Origin: Streptomyces sp. AC1-42W
GTDB lineage: Bacteria; Actinomycetota; Actinomycetes; Streptomycetales; Streptomycetaceae
Direction of reading: 5' to 3'
DNA length: 64,000 nt
Assembly (NCBI RefSeq): GCF_003248355.1
Contig: NZ_QKWY01000001.1
Span: 558,001-622,000 of the forward strand
Under the pieces are notes generated by a model. It was not told the DNA's origin, did no database searches, and saw only the letters and a program-made list of their open reading frames with translations. This document shows, piece by piece, positions 17,216-27,032 of the stretch (the stretch's first letter is position 1; each line of letters opens with the position of its first letter). The position numbers and the translations under genes were made by a program.

Positions 17216-18703
17216 GTGGCCGAGCCGGTGGAAAGACCGTCGACCGAACCGTCCGGCGGGCCGGGCGGAAGTCTCGCGGCCCGCCTGGGCGTACGCGGCC
17301 CCGTGAACAACTGGCAGTTCACAGCCGTCTCCGCCGTCGCCGGACTGGCCCTCGCGGCCGGCGCCGTCCTCGCCGCCGGCCCCTGGGACTCGGGTCAGCG
17401 TAAGGCCGAGCGGGACCGGGCGACCGCCGCCGCCCGCACAGGTGGCGTACATCACGCCAAAGACCCCGAGGGCCCCGCCCCCGCCCCCAGCGCCCCCGCC
17501 GTCCTCGACGCCCTCGGCACCGGGGGAACCGTCACCCGGGACGCCCCGGCCGGCGCCACCCGCGACCTGAGCGCCGTCCTGGACCCGCTGATGGGGAACG
17601 ACGCGCTCGGCACCCGGCGCGCCGCCGTCGTCATCGACACCGCCACCGGCAAACGCCTCTACGGCAAGGGCGCCGACGCCCCCATGACCCCCGCCTCCAC
17701 CGTCAAGATCGCCACCACCGTCGCCGCCCTCGACGCCCTCGGCCCCGCCCACCGCATCCCCACCACCGTCCGCGCCTCCGCCGACCTGCGCACCGTCACC
17801 CTCGTCGGCGGCGGCGACCCCACCCTCAGCGAGGCCGACCTGCGCGCCCTGGCCACCGAGACCGCCCGCGCCCTCAAGGCCGGCAAGACGCGCTCCGTCC
17901 ACCTGCGCTACGACACCTCCCGCTACACCGGCCCCTCCCACCACCCGATCGGCCCCAACGAGAACATCGCGCCCATGAGCGCCCTCATGGTCGACGAGGG
18001 CCGCCGCGACGACTCCACCAAGGGCCCCGCCCCGCGCACCGAGGACCCGGCGGGCGACGCCGCCCGCACCTTCGCCGGACTCCTGGACGACGCCGGGATC
18101 GACACGAAGGGCGCCCCCGCGCACGGCCGCCCCGCCAAGGGCTCCCACACCGTCGCCACCCACCTCTCCGCCCCGCTCTCCGGCCTCGTCGAACGCGCCC
18201 TGACCAACAGCGACAACGACATCGCCGAGGCCCTCGCCCGGCAGACCGCCATCGCCGCCGGGCAGCGCGCCGACTTCGCCGGCGGCCGCCGGGCCGTCAC
18301 CGCCCGGCTCAAGAAGCTCGGCCTCCCCCTCAAGGGCGTGAACATCGCCGACGGCAGCGGACTCGACCGCCGCGACAAGGTCACCGCCGCCCTCCTGGCC
18401 GGACTCCTCGCCCGCGCCGCCGACCCCGGCCACCCCGAACTCCGCCCCGTCCTCACCGGCCTGCCCGTCGCCGGATTCACCGGCACCCTCAGCCGCCGCT
18501 ACACCACCGAGGACGGCGGCACCGGCTTCATCCGCGCCAAGACCGGCACCCTCACCGGCGTCAACAGCCTCGCCGGAACCGTCGTGGACACCCGCGGCCG
18601 GCTCCTCGCCTTCGCCTTCCTCGCCTCCGGCACCACCGCCCCCGCCGAAGCCCAGAAAGCCCTCGACGAACTCGCCACCGCGCTCGGCGCCGGCCGGAGA
18701 TGA
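17216..18703 (+). CDS. dacB: D-alanyl-D-alanine carboxypeptidase/endopeptidase (PBP4 type)
   Basis: A 495-residue low-molecular-mass class C penicillin-binding protein that trims or cuts peptidoglycan cross-bridges. The catalytic triad motifs are visible: SXXK in PASTVKIATT, SXN in TNSDNDIAEALARQ and KTG in RAKTGTLTGVNSLAG. A single hydrophobic segment near residues 38-57 anchors or exports the protein, followed by a Pro/Ala linker. GTG at 17216 is preferred (AAGGGG upstream, spacing long); an in-frame GTG at 17171 adds 15 residues. Confidence 0.9.
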   Translation: MAEPVERPSTEPSGGPGGSLAARLGVRGPVNNWQFTAVSAVAGLALAAGAVLAAGPWDSGQRKAERDRATAAARTGGVHHAKDPEGPAPAPSAPAVLDALGTGGTVTRDAPAGATRDLSAVLDPLMGNDALGTRRAAVVIDTATGKRLYGKGADAPMTPASTVKIATTVAALDALGPAHRIPTTVRASADLRTVTLVGGGDPTLSEADLRALATETARALKAGKTRSVHLRYDTSRYTGPSHHPIGPNENIAPMSALMVDEGRRDDSTKGPAPRTEDPAGDAARTFAGLLDDAGIDTKGAPAHGRPAKGSHTVATHLSAPLSGLVERALTNSDNDIAEALARQTAIAAGQRADFAGGRRAVTARLKKLGLPLKGVNIADGSGLDRRDKVTAALLAGLLARAADPGHPELRPVLTGLPVAGFTGTLSRRYTTEDGGTGFIRAKTGTLTGVNSLAGTVVDTRGRLLAFAFLASGTTAPAEAQKALDELATALGAGRR

Positions 18704-18740
18704 CCCCGCCAACACCTCACCGCGACAAGGGCCGAGCACG

Positions 18741-18746
18741 TACGGT
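18741..18746 (+). promoter_or_regulatory. -10 box of a leaderless promoter for the metalloprotease gene
   Basis: TACGGT lies at -12 to -7 before the ATG at 18753, with no RBS. Confidence 0.5.
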
Positions 18747-18752
18747 TGACGC

Positions 18753-19886
18753 ATGACGAGCATCGGTGGTGCAGGGATGGTCGACTGGAACCTCGCAGTC
18801 GCGACGGCGACCCGCCTCGTGCGGCCGGGTCCCGAGATCAGCCGCGAGGAGGCCCGCGAAGTCGTCGCGGAACTGCGCGGCCACGCGAAGGCGGCGGAGG
18901 AGCACGTCCGCGCCTTCACCCGGATGATCCCCGAAGGCACCGAACCCGAGGACACCCCGGTCCTCGTCGTGGACCGCGCCGGCTGGATCAAGGCCAACGT
19001 CGCCGGCTTCCGCGAACTGCTGCGCCCCCTCCTGGACAAGATGGAGGAACGGCGCGGCGGCGGCGCGAGCGGCGCCGTGTTCGGAGCGGTCGGTTCCAAG
19101 GTCACCGGCGTCGAGGTCGGGATGCTGTTGTCCTTCCTCGCCTCCCGCGTCCTCGGCCAGTACGAGACCTTCGCCCCCGCCACCCGCGACCTGCCCGCCT
19201 CCGCCGACGGCGGCGGCCGGCTCCTGCTGGTCGCTCCCAACATCGTCCACGTCGAGCGCGAGCTGGACGCCGACCCGCACGACTTCCGGCTCTGGGTCGC
19301 CCTCCACGAGGAGACCCACCGCACCCAGTTCACCGCCGTGCCCTGGCTCCGCGACCACCTCCAGGGCGAGATCCAGTCGTTCCTGGACGAGACCGACGTG
19401 GACCCGATGACCTTCCTGGAGCGGCTGCGCGAGGCCGTCCAGGCCCTCGTCGGCGGCCGGCCGGACGGCGAGGCCGACGAGGACGGCGGCCGCAGCCTGG
19501 TCGAACTCGTCCAGACCCCCGCCCAGCGCGAGATCCTCGGCCGCCTCACCGCCGTCATGTCCCTCCTGGAAGGACACGCCGACTACGTGATGGACGGCGT
19601 CGGCCCCGACGTGGTGTCCTCCGTCGCCGAGATCCGCGAGAAGTTCCAGCAGCGCCGCGCCCGCGGCGCGGGCCGCCTCGACCAGGCCCTGCGCAAGCTC
19701 CTCGGCCTCGACGCCAAACTGCGCCAGTACCGCGACGGCGAGCGCTTCGTGCGCGCCGTGGTCGACCGCGTCGGCATGGACGGCTTCAACCGCGTCTGGA
19801 CCTCGCCCAACACGCTCCCCACCAAGGCCGAGATCGCCCGGCCCGAGGACTGGATCGCGAGGGTGCACCGTAAGGCAGAGTCGTGA
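18753..19886 (+). CDS. zinc-dependent metalloprotease-like protein (DUF2342)
   Basis: A 377-residue actinobacterial protein with the zincin motif HEETH in FRLWVALHEETHRTQFTAV, followed by a second region GHADYVMDGVGPDVV that usually supplies another metal ligand. In databases this family is called zinc-dependent metalloprotease or, misleadingly, F420-biosynthesis associated. No signal peptide is seen, so it is cytoplasmic. It sits between dacB and tilS, on the same strand. Proteolytic activity is unproven. Confidence 0.85.
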   Translation: MTSIGGAGMVDWNLAVATATRLVRPGPEISREEAREVVAELRGHAKAAEEHVRAFTRMIPEGTEPEDTPVLVVDRAGWIKANVAGFRELLRPLLDKMEERRGGGASGAVFGAVGSKVTGVEVGMLLSFLASRVLGQYETFAPATRDLPASADGGGRLLLVAPNIVHVERELDADPHDFRLWVALHEETHRTQFTAVPWLRDHLQGEIQSFLDETDVDPMTFLERLREAVQALVGGRPDGEADEDGGRSLVELVQTPAQREILGRLTAVMSLLEGHADYVMDGVGPDVVSSVAEIREKFQQRRARGAGRLDQALRKLLGLDAKLRQYRDGERFVRAVVDRVGMDGFNRVWTSPNTLPTKAEIARPEDWIARVHRKAES

Positions 19887-20076
19887 GCACGCCCCCGGCT
19901 CCGAAGGCAACGCGCCGGTAATCACCCATCCGAGGGACCGTAGGGGCATGGGAAGGCGTGCAATGCTCGATGAACGGCATTGCTCTGTCACCATCGACGC
20001 ACTCTGAGTGACGGCACTCCTTCCCGTCCCGGCACTCCGAGACTCCCCCTGAAGACCTTCACGAAGGGCACCGGAC

Positions 20077-21168
20077 ATGGGTCCCCATCCTGCGGTCGCG
20101 GCGATACGCCTGGCGGTCCGCCGCGTACTCCACGACGTCATCGACGCCTACGCCGAACAGACCGGACGCGCCGGGCACGCCGCCCCGCACCCCGAGCTCG
20201 CCCAGGCCGGGGCGGGCAGCCGCCGCGGCGCACTCCCCGACCGCCCGGACACCGACACCCCCCTCGTCCTCGTGGCGTGCTCCGGCGGCGCCGACTCCAT
20301 GGCGCTCGCCTCCGCCCTCGCCTTCGAGGCCCGCAAACTCCCCGTCCGGGCCGGCGGCATCACCGTCGACCACGGCCTCCAGGACGGCTCCGACACCCGC
20401 GCCACCGAGGTCGCCGCCCGGCTCAGCGCCATGGACCTCGGCCCCGTCGAGGCCGTCGCCGTCCGCGTCGGCCGCGAGGGCGGCCCCGAGGCCGCCGCCC
20501 GCGACGCCCGCTACGCCGCCCTCGACGCCGCCGCCGAACGCCACGGCGCCGCCGCCGTCCTCCTCGGCCACACCCGCGACGACCAGGCGGAGACCGTCCT
20601 GCTGGGCCTCGCCCGCGGCTCCGGCATCCGCTCCCTGTCCGGCATGGCCGCCGCGTCCGGCCCGGCCGGCCGCTACCGCCGCCCCTTCCTCCAGCTCGAC
20701 CGGCAGACCGCCCGCACCGCCTGCCTCGCCCAGTCCCTGCCCGTCTGGGACGACCCCCACAACATCGACCCCGCCTACACCCGCTCCCGGCTGCGCCACG
20801 AGGGCCTGCCCGCCCTGGAGAAGGCCCTCGGCAAGGGCGTCGTCGAAGCCCTCGCCCGTACGGCCCAGCTCTCCCGCGACGACGCCGACGCCCTCGACAC
20901 CTGGGCCGCCGAGGCCGACCGCGACGTACGCGACGAGGCGGGCCGGCTGGAGTGCGCCAAGCTGTACGCGCTGCCGCCCGCCGTACGCCGCCGGGTGCTG
21001 CGCCGCGCCGTCATGGACGCGGGCGCCCCGGCCGGCTCCCTCTTCGCCCGGCACATCGAGGAAGTGGACCGCCTCGTCACCGGCTGGCGCGGCCAGCAGG
21101 CCATCAACCTCCCCGGCCGCGTCGAAGCCCTGCGCCAGGGTGGCAGACTGGTCATCCGGCAGAGCTGA
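20077..21168 (+). CDS. tilS: tRNA(Ile)-lysidine synthetase
   Basis: A 363-residue PP-loop ATPase that converts the C34 wobble base of tRNA-Ile(CAU) to lysidine, letting it read AUA. The PP-loop signature [11 protein letters not shown] is at residues 68-78, followed by [23 protein letters not shown] and a helical C-terminal domain with [12 protein letters not shown]. The RBS GAAGGG precedes the ATG by 8 bases. The tilS-hpt-ftsH order is conserved in many Gram-positives. Confidence 0.93.
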   Translation: MGPHPAVAAIRLAVRRVLHDVIDAYAEQTGRAGHAAPHPELAQAGAGSRRGALPDRPDTDTPLVLVACSGGADSMALASALAFEARKLPVRAGGITVDHGLQDGSDTRATEVAARLSAMDLGPVEAVAVRVGREGGPEAAARDARYAALDAAAERHGAAAVLLGHTRDDQAETVLLGLARGSGIRSLSGMAAASGPAGRYRRPFLQLDRQTARTACLAQSLPVWDDPHNIDPAYTRSRLRHEGLPALEKALGKGVVEALARTAQLSRDDADALDTWAAEADRDVRDEAGRLECAKLYALPPAVRRRVLRRAVMDAGAPAGSLFARHIEEVDRLVTGWRGQQAINLPGRVEALRQGGRLVIRQS

Positions 21169-21209
21169 CGCACGAGCGGCTGACATGCAGGGCGAGCGGC
21201 CCCGCAGGC

Positions 21210-21230
21210 GTCCGGGACTCCATCCCGGAC
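21210..21230. terminator. hairpin between tilS and hpt
   Basis: GTCCGGGA and TCCCGGAC form a perfect 8-bp stem with loop CTCCA, 26 bases before the hpt start and without a T-run. It may be a weak terminator or a leader structure. Confidence 0.35.
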
Positions 21231-21255
21231 CCGGCAGGCACAGAAAGAGACGCGG

Positions 21256-21810
21256 GTGAACGAGAAGGACATGGGCACCGACCTCCAGTCGGTGCTTCTC
21301 ACCAAGGAAGAGATCGACGCGAAACTCGTCGAGCTGGCCGCGAAGATCGACGCGGAGTACGCCGGCAAGGACCTGCTCCTCGTCGGGGTACTCAAGGGCG
21401 CGGTCATGGTCATGGCGGACCTGGCGCGCGCGGTGTCCACCCCCGTCACCATGGACTGGATGGCCGTCTCCTCGTACGGCGCGGGCACCCAGTCCTCCGG
21501 CATCGTCCGCATCCTCAAGGACCTGGACACCGACATCAAGGGCAAGCACGTCCTGATCGTCGAGGACATCATCGACTCCGGCCTGACGCTGTCCTGGCTG
21601 AAGTCGAACCTCGGCTCGCGCGAGCCGGCCTCGCTGGAGATCTGCACCCTGCTGCGCAAGCCGGACGCCGCCAAGGTCGCGCTCGACTGCAAGTGGGTCG
21701 GCTTCGACATCCCCAACGAATTCGTCGTCGGCTACGGCCTCGACTACGCGGAGAAGTACCGCAACCTGCCCTTCGTCGGCACCCTCGCCCCGCACGTATA
21801 CGGAGGCTGA
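21256..21810 (+). CDS. hpt: hypoxanthine phosphoribosyltransferase
   Basis: A 184-residue purine-salvage enzyme that makes IMP and GMP from hypoxanthine or guanine plus PRPP. The PRPP-binding loop [18 protein letters not shown], the early [13 protein letters not shown] segment and the C-terminal [21 protein letters not shown] are all family hallmarks. GTG at 21256 is used; ATG at 21271 is possible. It lies between tilS and ftsH, its classical neighbours. Confidence 0.93.
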   Translation: MNEKDMGTDLQSVLLTKEEIDAKLVELAAKIDAEYAGKDLLLVGVLKGAVMVMADLARAVSTPVTMDWMAVSSYGAGTQSSGIVRILKDLDTDIKGKHVLIVEDIIDSGLTLSWLKSNLGSREPASLEICTLLRKPDAAKVALDCKWVGFDIPNEFVVGYGLDYAEKYRNLPFVGTLAPHVYGG

Positions 21811-21816
21811 GGGCAC

Positions 21817-21859
21817 GAGGACCCGCGACAGGGGATACCGGGAACCCTGGCGGGTCCTC
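21817..21859 (+). terminator. stem-loop after hpt
   Basis: GAGGACCCGC and GCGGGTCCTC form a perfect 10-bp stem with a 23-base loop, starting 7 bases after the hpt stop. It lacks a T-run. It suggests that ftsH has its own promoter. Confidence 0.55.
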
Positions 21860-22005
21860 CGCCGTTGAGCCTCAGAAGGCGGGATTGCCGTACGTCCGAG
21901 GCGGACGCCGGTGACCATGCTGGGGTACCGTCCGAAGAACAGTCTTTACTCACAGCAGCATTTACCTACGGGCAGGAGGGACGGGGCGAATCTCGCTCCG
22001 TATGG

Positions 22006-24033
22006 ATGGACGTGAAGCGATACTTCCGTGGGCCGGTCATGTGGATCGTGCTGGCCGTCCTCGCCGTGGTCGTGTTGATGAATGTCGTCGGCTCGGGCGG
22101 CGGCTACAAGACGGTGGACACCGGCCAGGTGATCCAGGCGATCAGCAAGAACCAGGTGAACCAGGCCAAACTCACCACCGGTGACGACCAGATCATCAAG
22201 ATTGAGCTGAAGGACGGCCAGAAACTGGCCGACGAATCCGGCAGCAAGTTCCAGGCGAGCTATATCGGCAACCAGGGCGTCGAGCTCGCCGACATGCTGC
22301 AGAAGAAGTTCGAGAGCGGCGACATCAAGGACGGCTACACCGTCTCGCCCTCGAAGCAGTCCCCGTTCGTCTCGATCCTCTTCTCCCTGCTGCCGTTCGT
22401 CCTCATCGTCGTCGTCTTCCTGTTCCTGATGAATCAGATGCAGGGCGGCGGCTCCAAGGTCATGCAGTTCGGCAAGTCCAAGGCCAAGCTGATCACCAAG
22501 GACACCCCCAAGACGACCTTCGCCGACGTGGCGGGTTCGGACGAGGCGGTCGAGGAGCTCCACGAGATCAAGGAGTTCCTCCAGGAGCCGGCGAAGTTCC
22601 AGGCCGTCGGGGCCAAGATCCCCAAGGGCGTCCTGCTGTACGGGCCTCCCGGTACGGGCAAGACCCTGCTCGCGCGCGCCGTCGCGGGCGAGGCGGGCGT
22701 CCCGTTCTACTCGATCTCCGGTTCCGACTTCGTCGAGATGTTCGTCGGTGTCGGTGCCTCCCGCGTCCGCGACCTCTTCGAGCAGGCCAAGGCGAACGCC
22801 CCGGCCATCGTCTTCGTCGACGAGATCGACGCCGTCGGCCGCCACCGCGGCGCCGGCATGGGCGGCGGTCACGACGAGCGCGAGCAGACGCTGAACCAGC
22901 TCCTCGTGGAGATGGACGGCTTCGACGTGAAGGGCGGCGTCATCCTGATCGCCGCCACCAACCGGCCGGACATCCTGGACCCGGCGCTGCTGCGTCCGGG
23001 CCGCTTCGACCGCCAGATCGCCGTGGACCGCCCGGACATGCAGGGCCGCCTGGAGATCCTCAAGGTCCACCAGAAGGGCAAGCCGGTCGCCCCGGACGTC
23101 GACCTCGGCGCCGTCGCCCGCCGCACGCCCGGCTTCACCGGTGCCGACCTGTCGAACGTGCTGAACGAGGCCGCGCTCCTGACGGCGCGCAGCAACCAGA
23201 AGCTCATCGACAACGCCATGCTGGACGAGGCCATCGACCGCGTCGTGGCCGGCCCGCAGAAGCGGACCCGGATCATGTCCGAGAAGGAGAAGAAGATCAC
23301 CGCGTACCACGAGGGCGGACACGCCCTGGTCGCGGCGGCCTCTCCGCAGTCGGACCCGGTCCACAAGATCACGATCCTCTCCCGCGGCCGCGCCCTCGGT
23401 TACACGATGGTGCTCCCGGAGGAGGACAAGTACTCCACGACGCGCAACGAGATGCTCGACCAGCTGGCGTACATGCTGGGCGGGCGCGCGGCCGAGGAGC
23501 TGGTCTTCCACGACCCGACCACCGGCGCCGCCAACGACATCGAGAAGGCCACGGCCACGGCCCGCGCGATGGTCACGCAGTACGGCATGACGGAGCGGCT
23601 CGGTGCGATCAAGTTCGGCGGCGACAACACCGAACCGTTCGTGGGCCGCGAGATGGGCCACCAGCGCGACTACTCGGAAGAGGTCGCCGCGCTGGTCGAC
23701 GAAGAGGTCAAGAAGCTCATCGAGACCGCCCACAACGACGCGTGGGAGATCCTCGTCGAGAACCGCGACGTGCTGGACACCCTGGTCCTGCGCCTCCTGG
23801 AGAAGGAGACGCTGGGCAAGGAGGAGATCGCCGAGATCTTCGCCCCGATCGTCAAGCGCCCGGCCCGCCCCGCGTGGACCGGCTCCGCCCGGCGCACCCC
23901 GTCCACCCGTCCGCCGGTCCTCTCCCCGAAGGAGCTGGCCCTCACCAACGGGGCGAGCACGGCCGGCGGCGCGGTCGCGGACAGCGTCTCCACCACCAAG
24001 GAGACGCTGCCCGAGGAGCGCCCCGAGAGCTAG
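22006..24033 (+). CDS. ftsH: membrane-bound ATP-dependent zinc metalloprotease FtsH
   Basis: A 675-residue AAA+ protease that extracts and degrades membrane and regulatory proteins. Two membrane helices (about residues 11-28 and 119-141) flank a periplasmic loop. Next come Walker A GPPGTGKT (213-220), Walker [18 protein letters not shown] and the zinc site HEGGH (435-439). A Pro/Ser/Thr-rich tail follows. ATG at 22006 places [13 protein letters not shown] at the N terminus; no clear RBS precedes it and the open frame extends to 21865, so the start is the least certain part. Confidence 0.93.
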   Translation: MDVKRYFRGPVMWIVLAVLAVVVLMNVVGSGGGYKTVDTGQVIQAISKNQVNQAKLTTGDDQIIKIELKDGQKLADESGSKFQASYIGNQGVELADMLQKKFESGDIKDGYTVSPSKQSPFVSILFSLLPFVLIVVVFLFLMNQMQGGGSKVMQFGKSKAKLITKDTPKTTFADVAGSDEAVEELHEIKEFLQEPAKFQAVGAKIPKGVLLYGPPGTGKTLLARAVAGEAGVPFYSISGSDFVEMFVGVGASRVRDLFEQAKANAPAIVFVDEIDAVGRHRGAGMGGGHDEREQTLNQLLVEMDGFDVKGGVILIAATNRPDILDPALLRPGRFDRQIAVDRPDMQGRLEILKVHQKGKPVAPDVDLGAVARRTPGFTGADLSNVLNEAALLTARSNQKLIDNAMLDEAIDRVVAGPQKRTRIMSEKEKKITAYHEGGHALVAAASPQSDPVHKITILSRGRALGYTMVLPEEDKYSTTRNEMLDQLAYMLGGRAAEELVFHDPTTGAANDIEKATATARAMVTQYGMTERLGAIKFGGDNTEPFVGREMGHQRDYSEEVAALVDEEVKKLIETAHNDAWEILVENRDVLDTLVLRLLEKETLGKEEIAEIFAPIVKRPARPAWTGSARRTPSTRPPVLSPKELALTNGASTAGGAVADSVSTTKETLPEERPES

Positions 24034-24085
24034 TCACACCCCCGGTGTGGCCCCTGTCACGGGGTTCGCACCGGGCCCGGAATGG

Positions 24086-24130
24086 ATGCCGCGCCCCCCA
24101 GGTTCTAGCCTGTTGGGGGCGCGGCATTTT
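24086..24130 (+). terminator. intrinsic terminator of ftsH
   Basis: ATGCCGCGCCCCC (24086-24098) pairs perfectly with GGGGGCGCGGCAT (24115-24127), and the stem is followed directly by TTTT. It lies 53 bases after the ftsH stop. Confidence 0.8.
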
Positions 24131-24183
24131 CCGTACACCTGCGCGGATGCCCCCGCGGCGACGGCTCAAGGAACGAGGCACAC

Positions 24184-24786
24184 ATGACCGACCCGGTGAC
24201 GCTGGACCCCCGGCCCGAGATCGGCGAGTTCGACGAGAAGCGTGCCGAGGCCGCAGTCCGAGAGCTGCTGATCGCCGTGGGCGAGGACCCGGACCGCGAG
24301 GGCCTGCGCGAAACCCCCGGCCGGGTGGCACGGGCGTACAAGGAGATCCTGGCCGGCTTGCGGCAGGAGCCCGAGGACGTTCTGACGACGACGTTCGACC
24401 TGGGGCATGACGAGATGGTCCTGGTGAAGGACATCGAGATAGTCAGTCTCTGCGAGCACCATCTGCTTCCCTTCCACGGGGTGGCGCACGTCGGATACAT
24501 CCCGGCGGAGAGCGGCAAGATCACCGGTCTGTCGAAGCTGGCCCGACTGGTCGAGGTCTTTGCCCGGCGGCCGCAGGTCCAGGAGCGGCTGACCACACAG
24601 GTCGCGGACTCGCTGATGCGCATCCTGGACGCGCGGGGCGCGATCGTGGTCGTCGAAGCCGAGCACATGTGCATGTCGGTCCGGGGCATCCGCAAGTCGG
24701 GCGCCAAGACGACGACGTCGGCGGTGCGCGGGCAACTGCGAGACGCGACCACACGGGCCGAGGCGATGAGCCTGATACTGGCTTGA
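24184..24786 (+). CDS. folE: GTP cyclohydrolase I
   Basis: A 200-residue enzyme that opens the GTP imidazole ring to make dihydroneopterin triphosphate, the first step of folate synthesis. The zinc-binding Cys/His pattern [20 protein letters not shown] and the MCMSVRGI segment with the third ligand are present, along with [13 protein letters not shown]. The RBS GGAACGAGG precedes the ATG. It is separated from folK/folB/folP by an intein-like gene and DUF3180, and those genes lie on the opposite strand. Confidence 0.95.
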   Translation: MTDPVTLDPRPEIGEFDEKRAEAAVRELLIAVGEDPDREGLRETPGRVARAYKEILAGLRQEPEDVLTTTFDLGHDEMVLVKDIEIVSLCEHHLLPFHGVAHVGYIPAESGKITGLSKLARLVEVFARRPQVQERLTTQVADSLMRILDARGAIVVVEAEHMCMSVRGIRKSGAKTTTSAVRGQLRDATTRAEAMSLILA

Positions 24787-24814
24787 CAGCCGGATTGTCG
24801 GTGCCGGGACGTAA

Positions 24815-24850
24815 CCTCCCGATTCATGCGAGCGCGTGTGAATCGGGAGG
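24815..24850 (+). promoter_or_regulatory. RBS-sequestering hairpin before the intein-like gene
   Basis: CCTCCCGATTCA (24815-24826) pairs perfectly with TGAATCGGGAGG (24839-24850) around a 12-base loop. The 3' arm contains GGGAGG, the ribosome binding site for the GTG at 24857, so the folded RNA would hide it. It may also act as the folE terminator, although there is no T-run. Confidence 0.7.
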
Positions 24851-24856
24851 GGCGCT

Positions 24857-25843
24857 GTGGGGGGATTGCCCAGTCGGCAAACGGTGAACGCGGTGGGAGG
24901 GCGGCAGCGAGCCGCAAACGTCCGCGTGGGCTCGGAGCTGTGGACGCTGGACGGAGACCGGACCGCCCGGACAACCGTGGTGGCGGTGAGCGCCGTCAGG
25001 AGCCGTGAGGCCGTGGACGTGGTCACCAGCCATGCGACGTTCACCGTGGCTCCGGAGCAGTTGCTGGGGACGCCGGACGGCTGGGTGCATGCTCGCGATG
25101 CTGCGGGCACGGTGCTGGCCTGGGCGCAGGCCAGGAAGCTGTGCCGGAAGAGGCTGACGATCCGGCCCGGCTACGAGTTCGGCTATTTCGTGGGTGCGAC
25201 GTGTGCGGATGGCACCGTGGGCGCCAACTACGTCTCGCTCGTCGTGAACGACAAGGCGTTCGCCACGAAATACGCCCGATGCCTGCGCGGCGCCACGGGG
25301 CTGTCCGCCCGTTTGGAGGCCGTGACCAGGCCCTCCGGCTATCTGGGGCGGGACGTACCGGGATTCCGGGTGCGCGTGGTCTCCTCGTACCTGGCCGACG
25401 CCATGCGCCAGTACACCGGCGGCGACGCGCACCACATGCGGCAGCGGTTCCCGCGTGTGGTCCTGCGGGACAGGGACGTGTTCGACGGATTTCTCGACGG
25501 GTACGCGGACGGGGACGGCTGCCGGAGCAGGACATGGGCCGGCAGAGTGCTGGTCAGCGCGAATGTCGGGTTTCTGGCCGAGCTGGCACAGGTGATCGGG
25601 GCGCGGTTCACTCCCCGGCCGCGCGGGATCGCCTCCCATCTGGTCGTCGTCGACAACTGGGCCGCTCGTGGGACGTTCAAGGCAGAGCGGCACCCTGTCC
25701 GGCTCAAGGAGTCCGCCTGGGTCGAGGTCACCGCAGTTCGCGAGAGCACGGCGGTGGCCAAGCCGTTCACCTTCTACACCTGCCGGCTTGACCCGTACCC
25801 GACGTTCCTCGTCAACGGGCACCTGGCCCGGCAGCCCTGGTAG
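24857..25843 (+). CDS. stand-alone intein-like (Hint) protein with LAGLIDADG motifs
   Basis: A 328-residue protein. Residues 22-90 resemble the N-terminal Hint blocks of inteins (VGSELWTLDGDRT, then VDVVTSHATFTVAPEQLLGT and PDGWVHARDAAGTVLAW). Residues 108-121 (FGYFVGATCADGTV) and 210-222 (DGFLDGYADGDGC) match the two LAGLIDADG motifs of a DOD homing endonuclease, keeping the catalytic aspartates D118 and D220. The end (TFLVNGHLARQPW) resembles the C-terminal intein block. The splicing residues look replaced: Val at the Cys-1 position, Gln for the block B His, and Arg-Gln instead of His-Asn. There are no exteins. GTG 24857 follows GGGAGGGG. Lower GC than its neighbours suggests transfer. Confidence 0.72.
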   Translation: MGGLPSRQTVNAVGGRQRAANVRVGSELWTLDGDRTARTTVVAVSAVRSREAVDVVTSHATFTVAPEQLLGTPDGWVHARDAAGTVLAWAQARKLCRKRLTIRPGYEFGYFVGATCADGTVGANYVSLVVNDKAFATKYARCLRGATGLSARLEAVTRPSGYLGRDVPGFRVRVVSSYLADAMRQYTGGDAHHMRQRFPRVVLRDRDVFDGFLDGYADGDGCRSRTWAGRVLVSANVGFLAELAQVIGARFTPRPRGIASHLVVVDNWAARGTFKAERHPVRLKESAWVEVTAVRESTAVAKPFTFYTCRLDPYPTFLVNGHLARQPW

Positions 25844-25860
25844 GGCCAGGTCAGCCGGTC

Positions 25861-26346
25861 TCAGGCAGCCGCCGCGTTCGGTCTGTCGTCGTCGTGGTCG
25901 TCGGGGAGCTTGCAGATGTGTTCCAGGAAGAGGGCCGCGGCGATGACGGCGAAGCCGGCCAGGACCGCGAAGCCGGCGTAGATGGCCTGGTCGCGCCGGG
26001 GCGGGATGTCCAGGGAGCCGAGCAGGAAGACGGCGGTGCCGCCGTACATGCCGGCGACCAGGGCCACGACGAGGGCGCTCGCCTGGGCGAAGACCAGGGC
26101 GCGGGCGGCCATCAGGGGCTCGACGCCCTTGGCGCCGGGGCGGCGCTCGCGCTGGGCGCGGAGCCGGGCGCGGATGGACAGGGCCGTGGCCAGCAGGACG
26201 ACCGCGATCACCGCGAGCACGATGGGCGCGGCCAGCGGGACGCTGGGCAGGGTGCCGAAGGAGTCCCAGAGGCGGGCGCCGCCCCAGGAGAGGACCCCGG
26301 CGGCGGCGAAGAGGCCGGCCAGGACTCCGAGCCGTAGTTGCTTCAC
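25861..26346 (-). CDS. DUF3180 membrane protein
   Basis: A 161-residue integral membrane protein with four hydrophobic segments (about residues 6-25, 38-58, 83-110 and 120-142) and a His/Asp-rich tail (DDHDDDRPNAAAA). It is the DUF3180 protein that in actinobacteria regularly follows folK in the folate cluster; its role is unknown. GTG at 26346 follows AAGGGCGG. The stop is 17 bases from the intein-like gene's stop, convergent. Confidence 0.82.
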   Translation of the reverse strand: MKQLRLGVLAGLFAAAGVLSWGGARLWDSFGTLPSVPLAAPIVLAVIAVVLLATALSIRARLRAQRERRPGAKGVEPLMAARALVFAQASALVVALVAGMYGGTAVFLLGSLDIPPRRDQAIYAGFAVLAGFAVIAAALFLEHICKLPDDHDDDRPNAAAA

Positions 26347-26420
26347 CGGGTGAGCCGCCCTTCGCCGCCTGTGGTCCGTCGTGCTGTGGTCCGTCGTGCT
26401 GTGTGCTGAGAGCCTAACGA

Positions 26421-27032
26421 CTACTCGGGCAGCCGCAGTTCCAGGTCGGTCCGGGGAAGCACCCCGTCGCGCCCCACACCGCTCAGCAGCTCGGCGACCG
26501 GTCCGGCGCCGGGGAGCTGGGCCTCGGGGTCCACGTCGTGCCACGGGGCGAGGACGAAGGCGCGTTCACGGGCGCGCGGGTGGGGGAGGGTGAGCACGGG
26601 GTCGTCCGAGACGACGTCGGCGTAGGAGACGATGTCCACGTCGATCGTGCGGGGCCCCCAGCGCTCCTCGCGGACCCGCTCGAAGGCTTCCTCGACGGCC
26701 TGGCCGCGCTCCAGGAGGGAGGCCGGCGGCAGTGTCGTCTTCACGACGATCACCGCGTTGAAGTACGACGGCTGGGAGCCGGGCGCGACGCCCCACGGCT
26801 CCGTCTCGTACACCGGGGAGACCGCCTTGACCCGGAGGCCGGGTGTGTCCTCCAGCGCGTCGATGGCGCCCTGGAGGTTCTCCAGGCGGTTGCCCAGATT
26901 GGCGCCGAGCGAGAGCACGGCGAGTTTGGGGTTGGAGAGGGTGCTGTCCGCCGCGTCCACCTGCTCGACCACGGAGGCGGGCACCGGCTGTACGGTCGGG
27001 TCGCTCTGCCCTTCGGTGGAAAATGCAGTCAT
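26421..27032 (-). CDS. folK: hydroxymethyl-dihydropterin pyrophosphokinase
   Basis: A 203-residue enzyme transferring pyrophosphate from ATP to 6-hydroxymethyl-dihydropterin. The HPPK signature is RWGPRTIDVDIVSYADV (RxxxRxxDxDIL type), preceded by LSLGANLGNRLENLQGA and SPVYETEPWG, and followed by PHPRARERAFVLAPW. The N-terminal 40 residues are an extra, unconserved stretch. ATG 27032 overlaps the folB stop by four bases (ATGA), indicating translational coupling. Confidence 0.94.
   Translation of the reverse strand: MTAFSTEGQSDPTVQPVPASVVEQVDAADSTLSNPKLAVLSLGANLGNRLENLQGAIDALEDTPGLRVKAVSPVYETEPWGVAPGSQPSYFNAVIVVKTTLPPASLLERGQAVEEAFERVREERWGPRTIDVDIVSYADVVSDDPVLTLPHPRARERAFVLAPWHDVDPEAQLPGAGPVAELLSGVGRDGVLPRTDLELRLPE

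Noticed and set aside
19950..19985. GCAATG/CATTGC dyad upstream of tilS
   Set aside because: Only six-base arms in a 190-base gap; too weak to call an operator.
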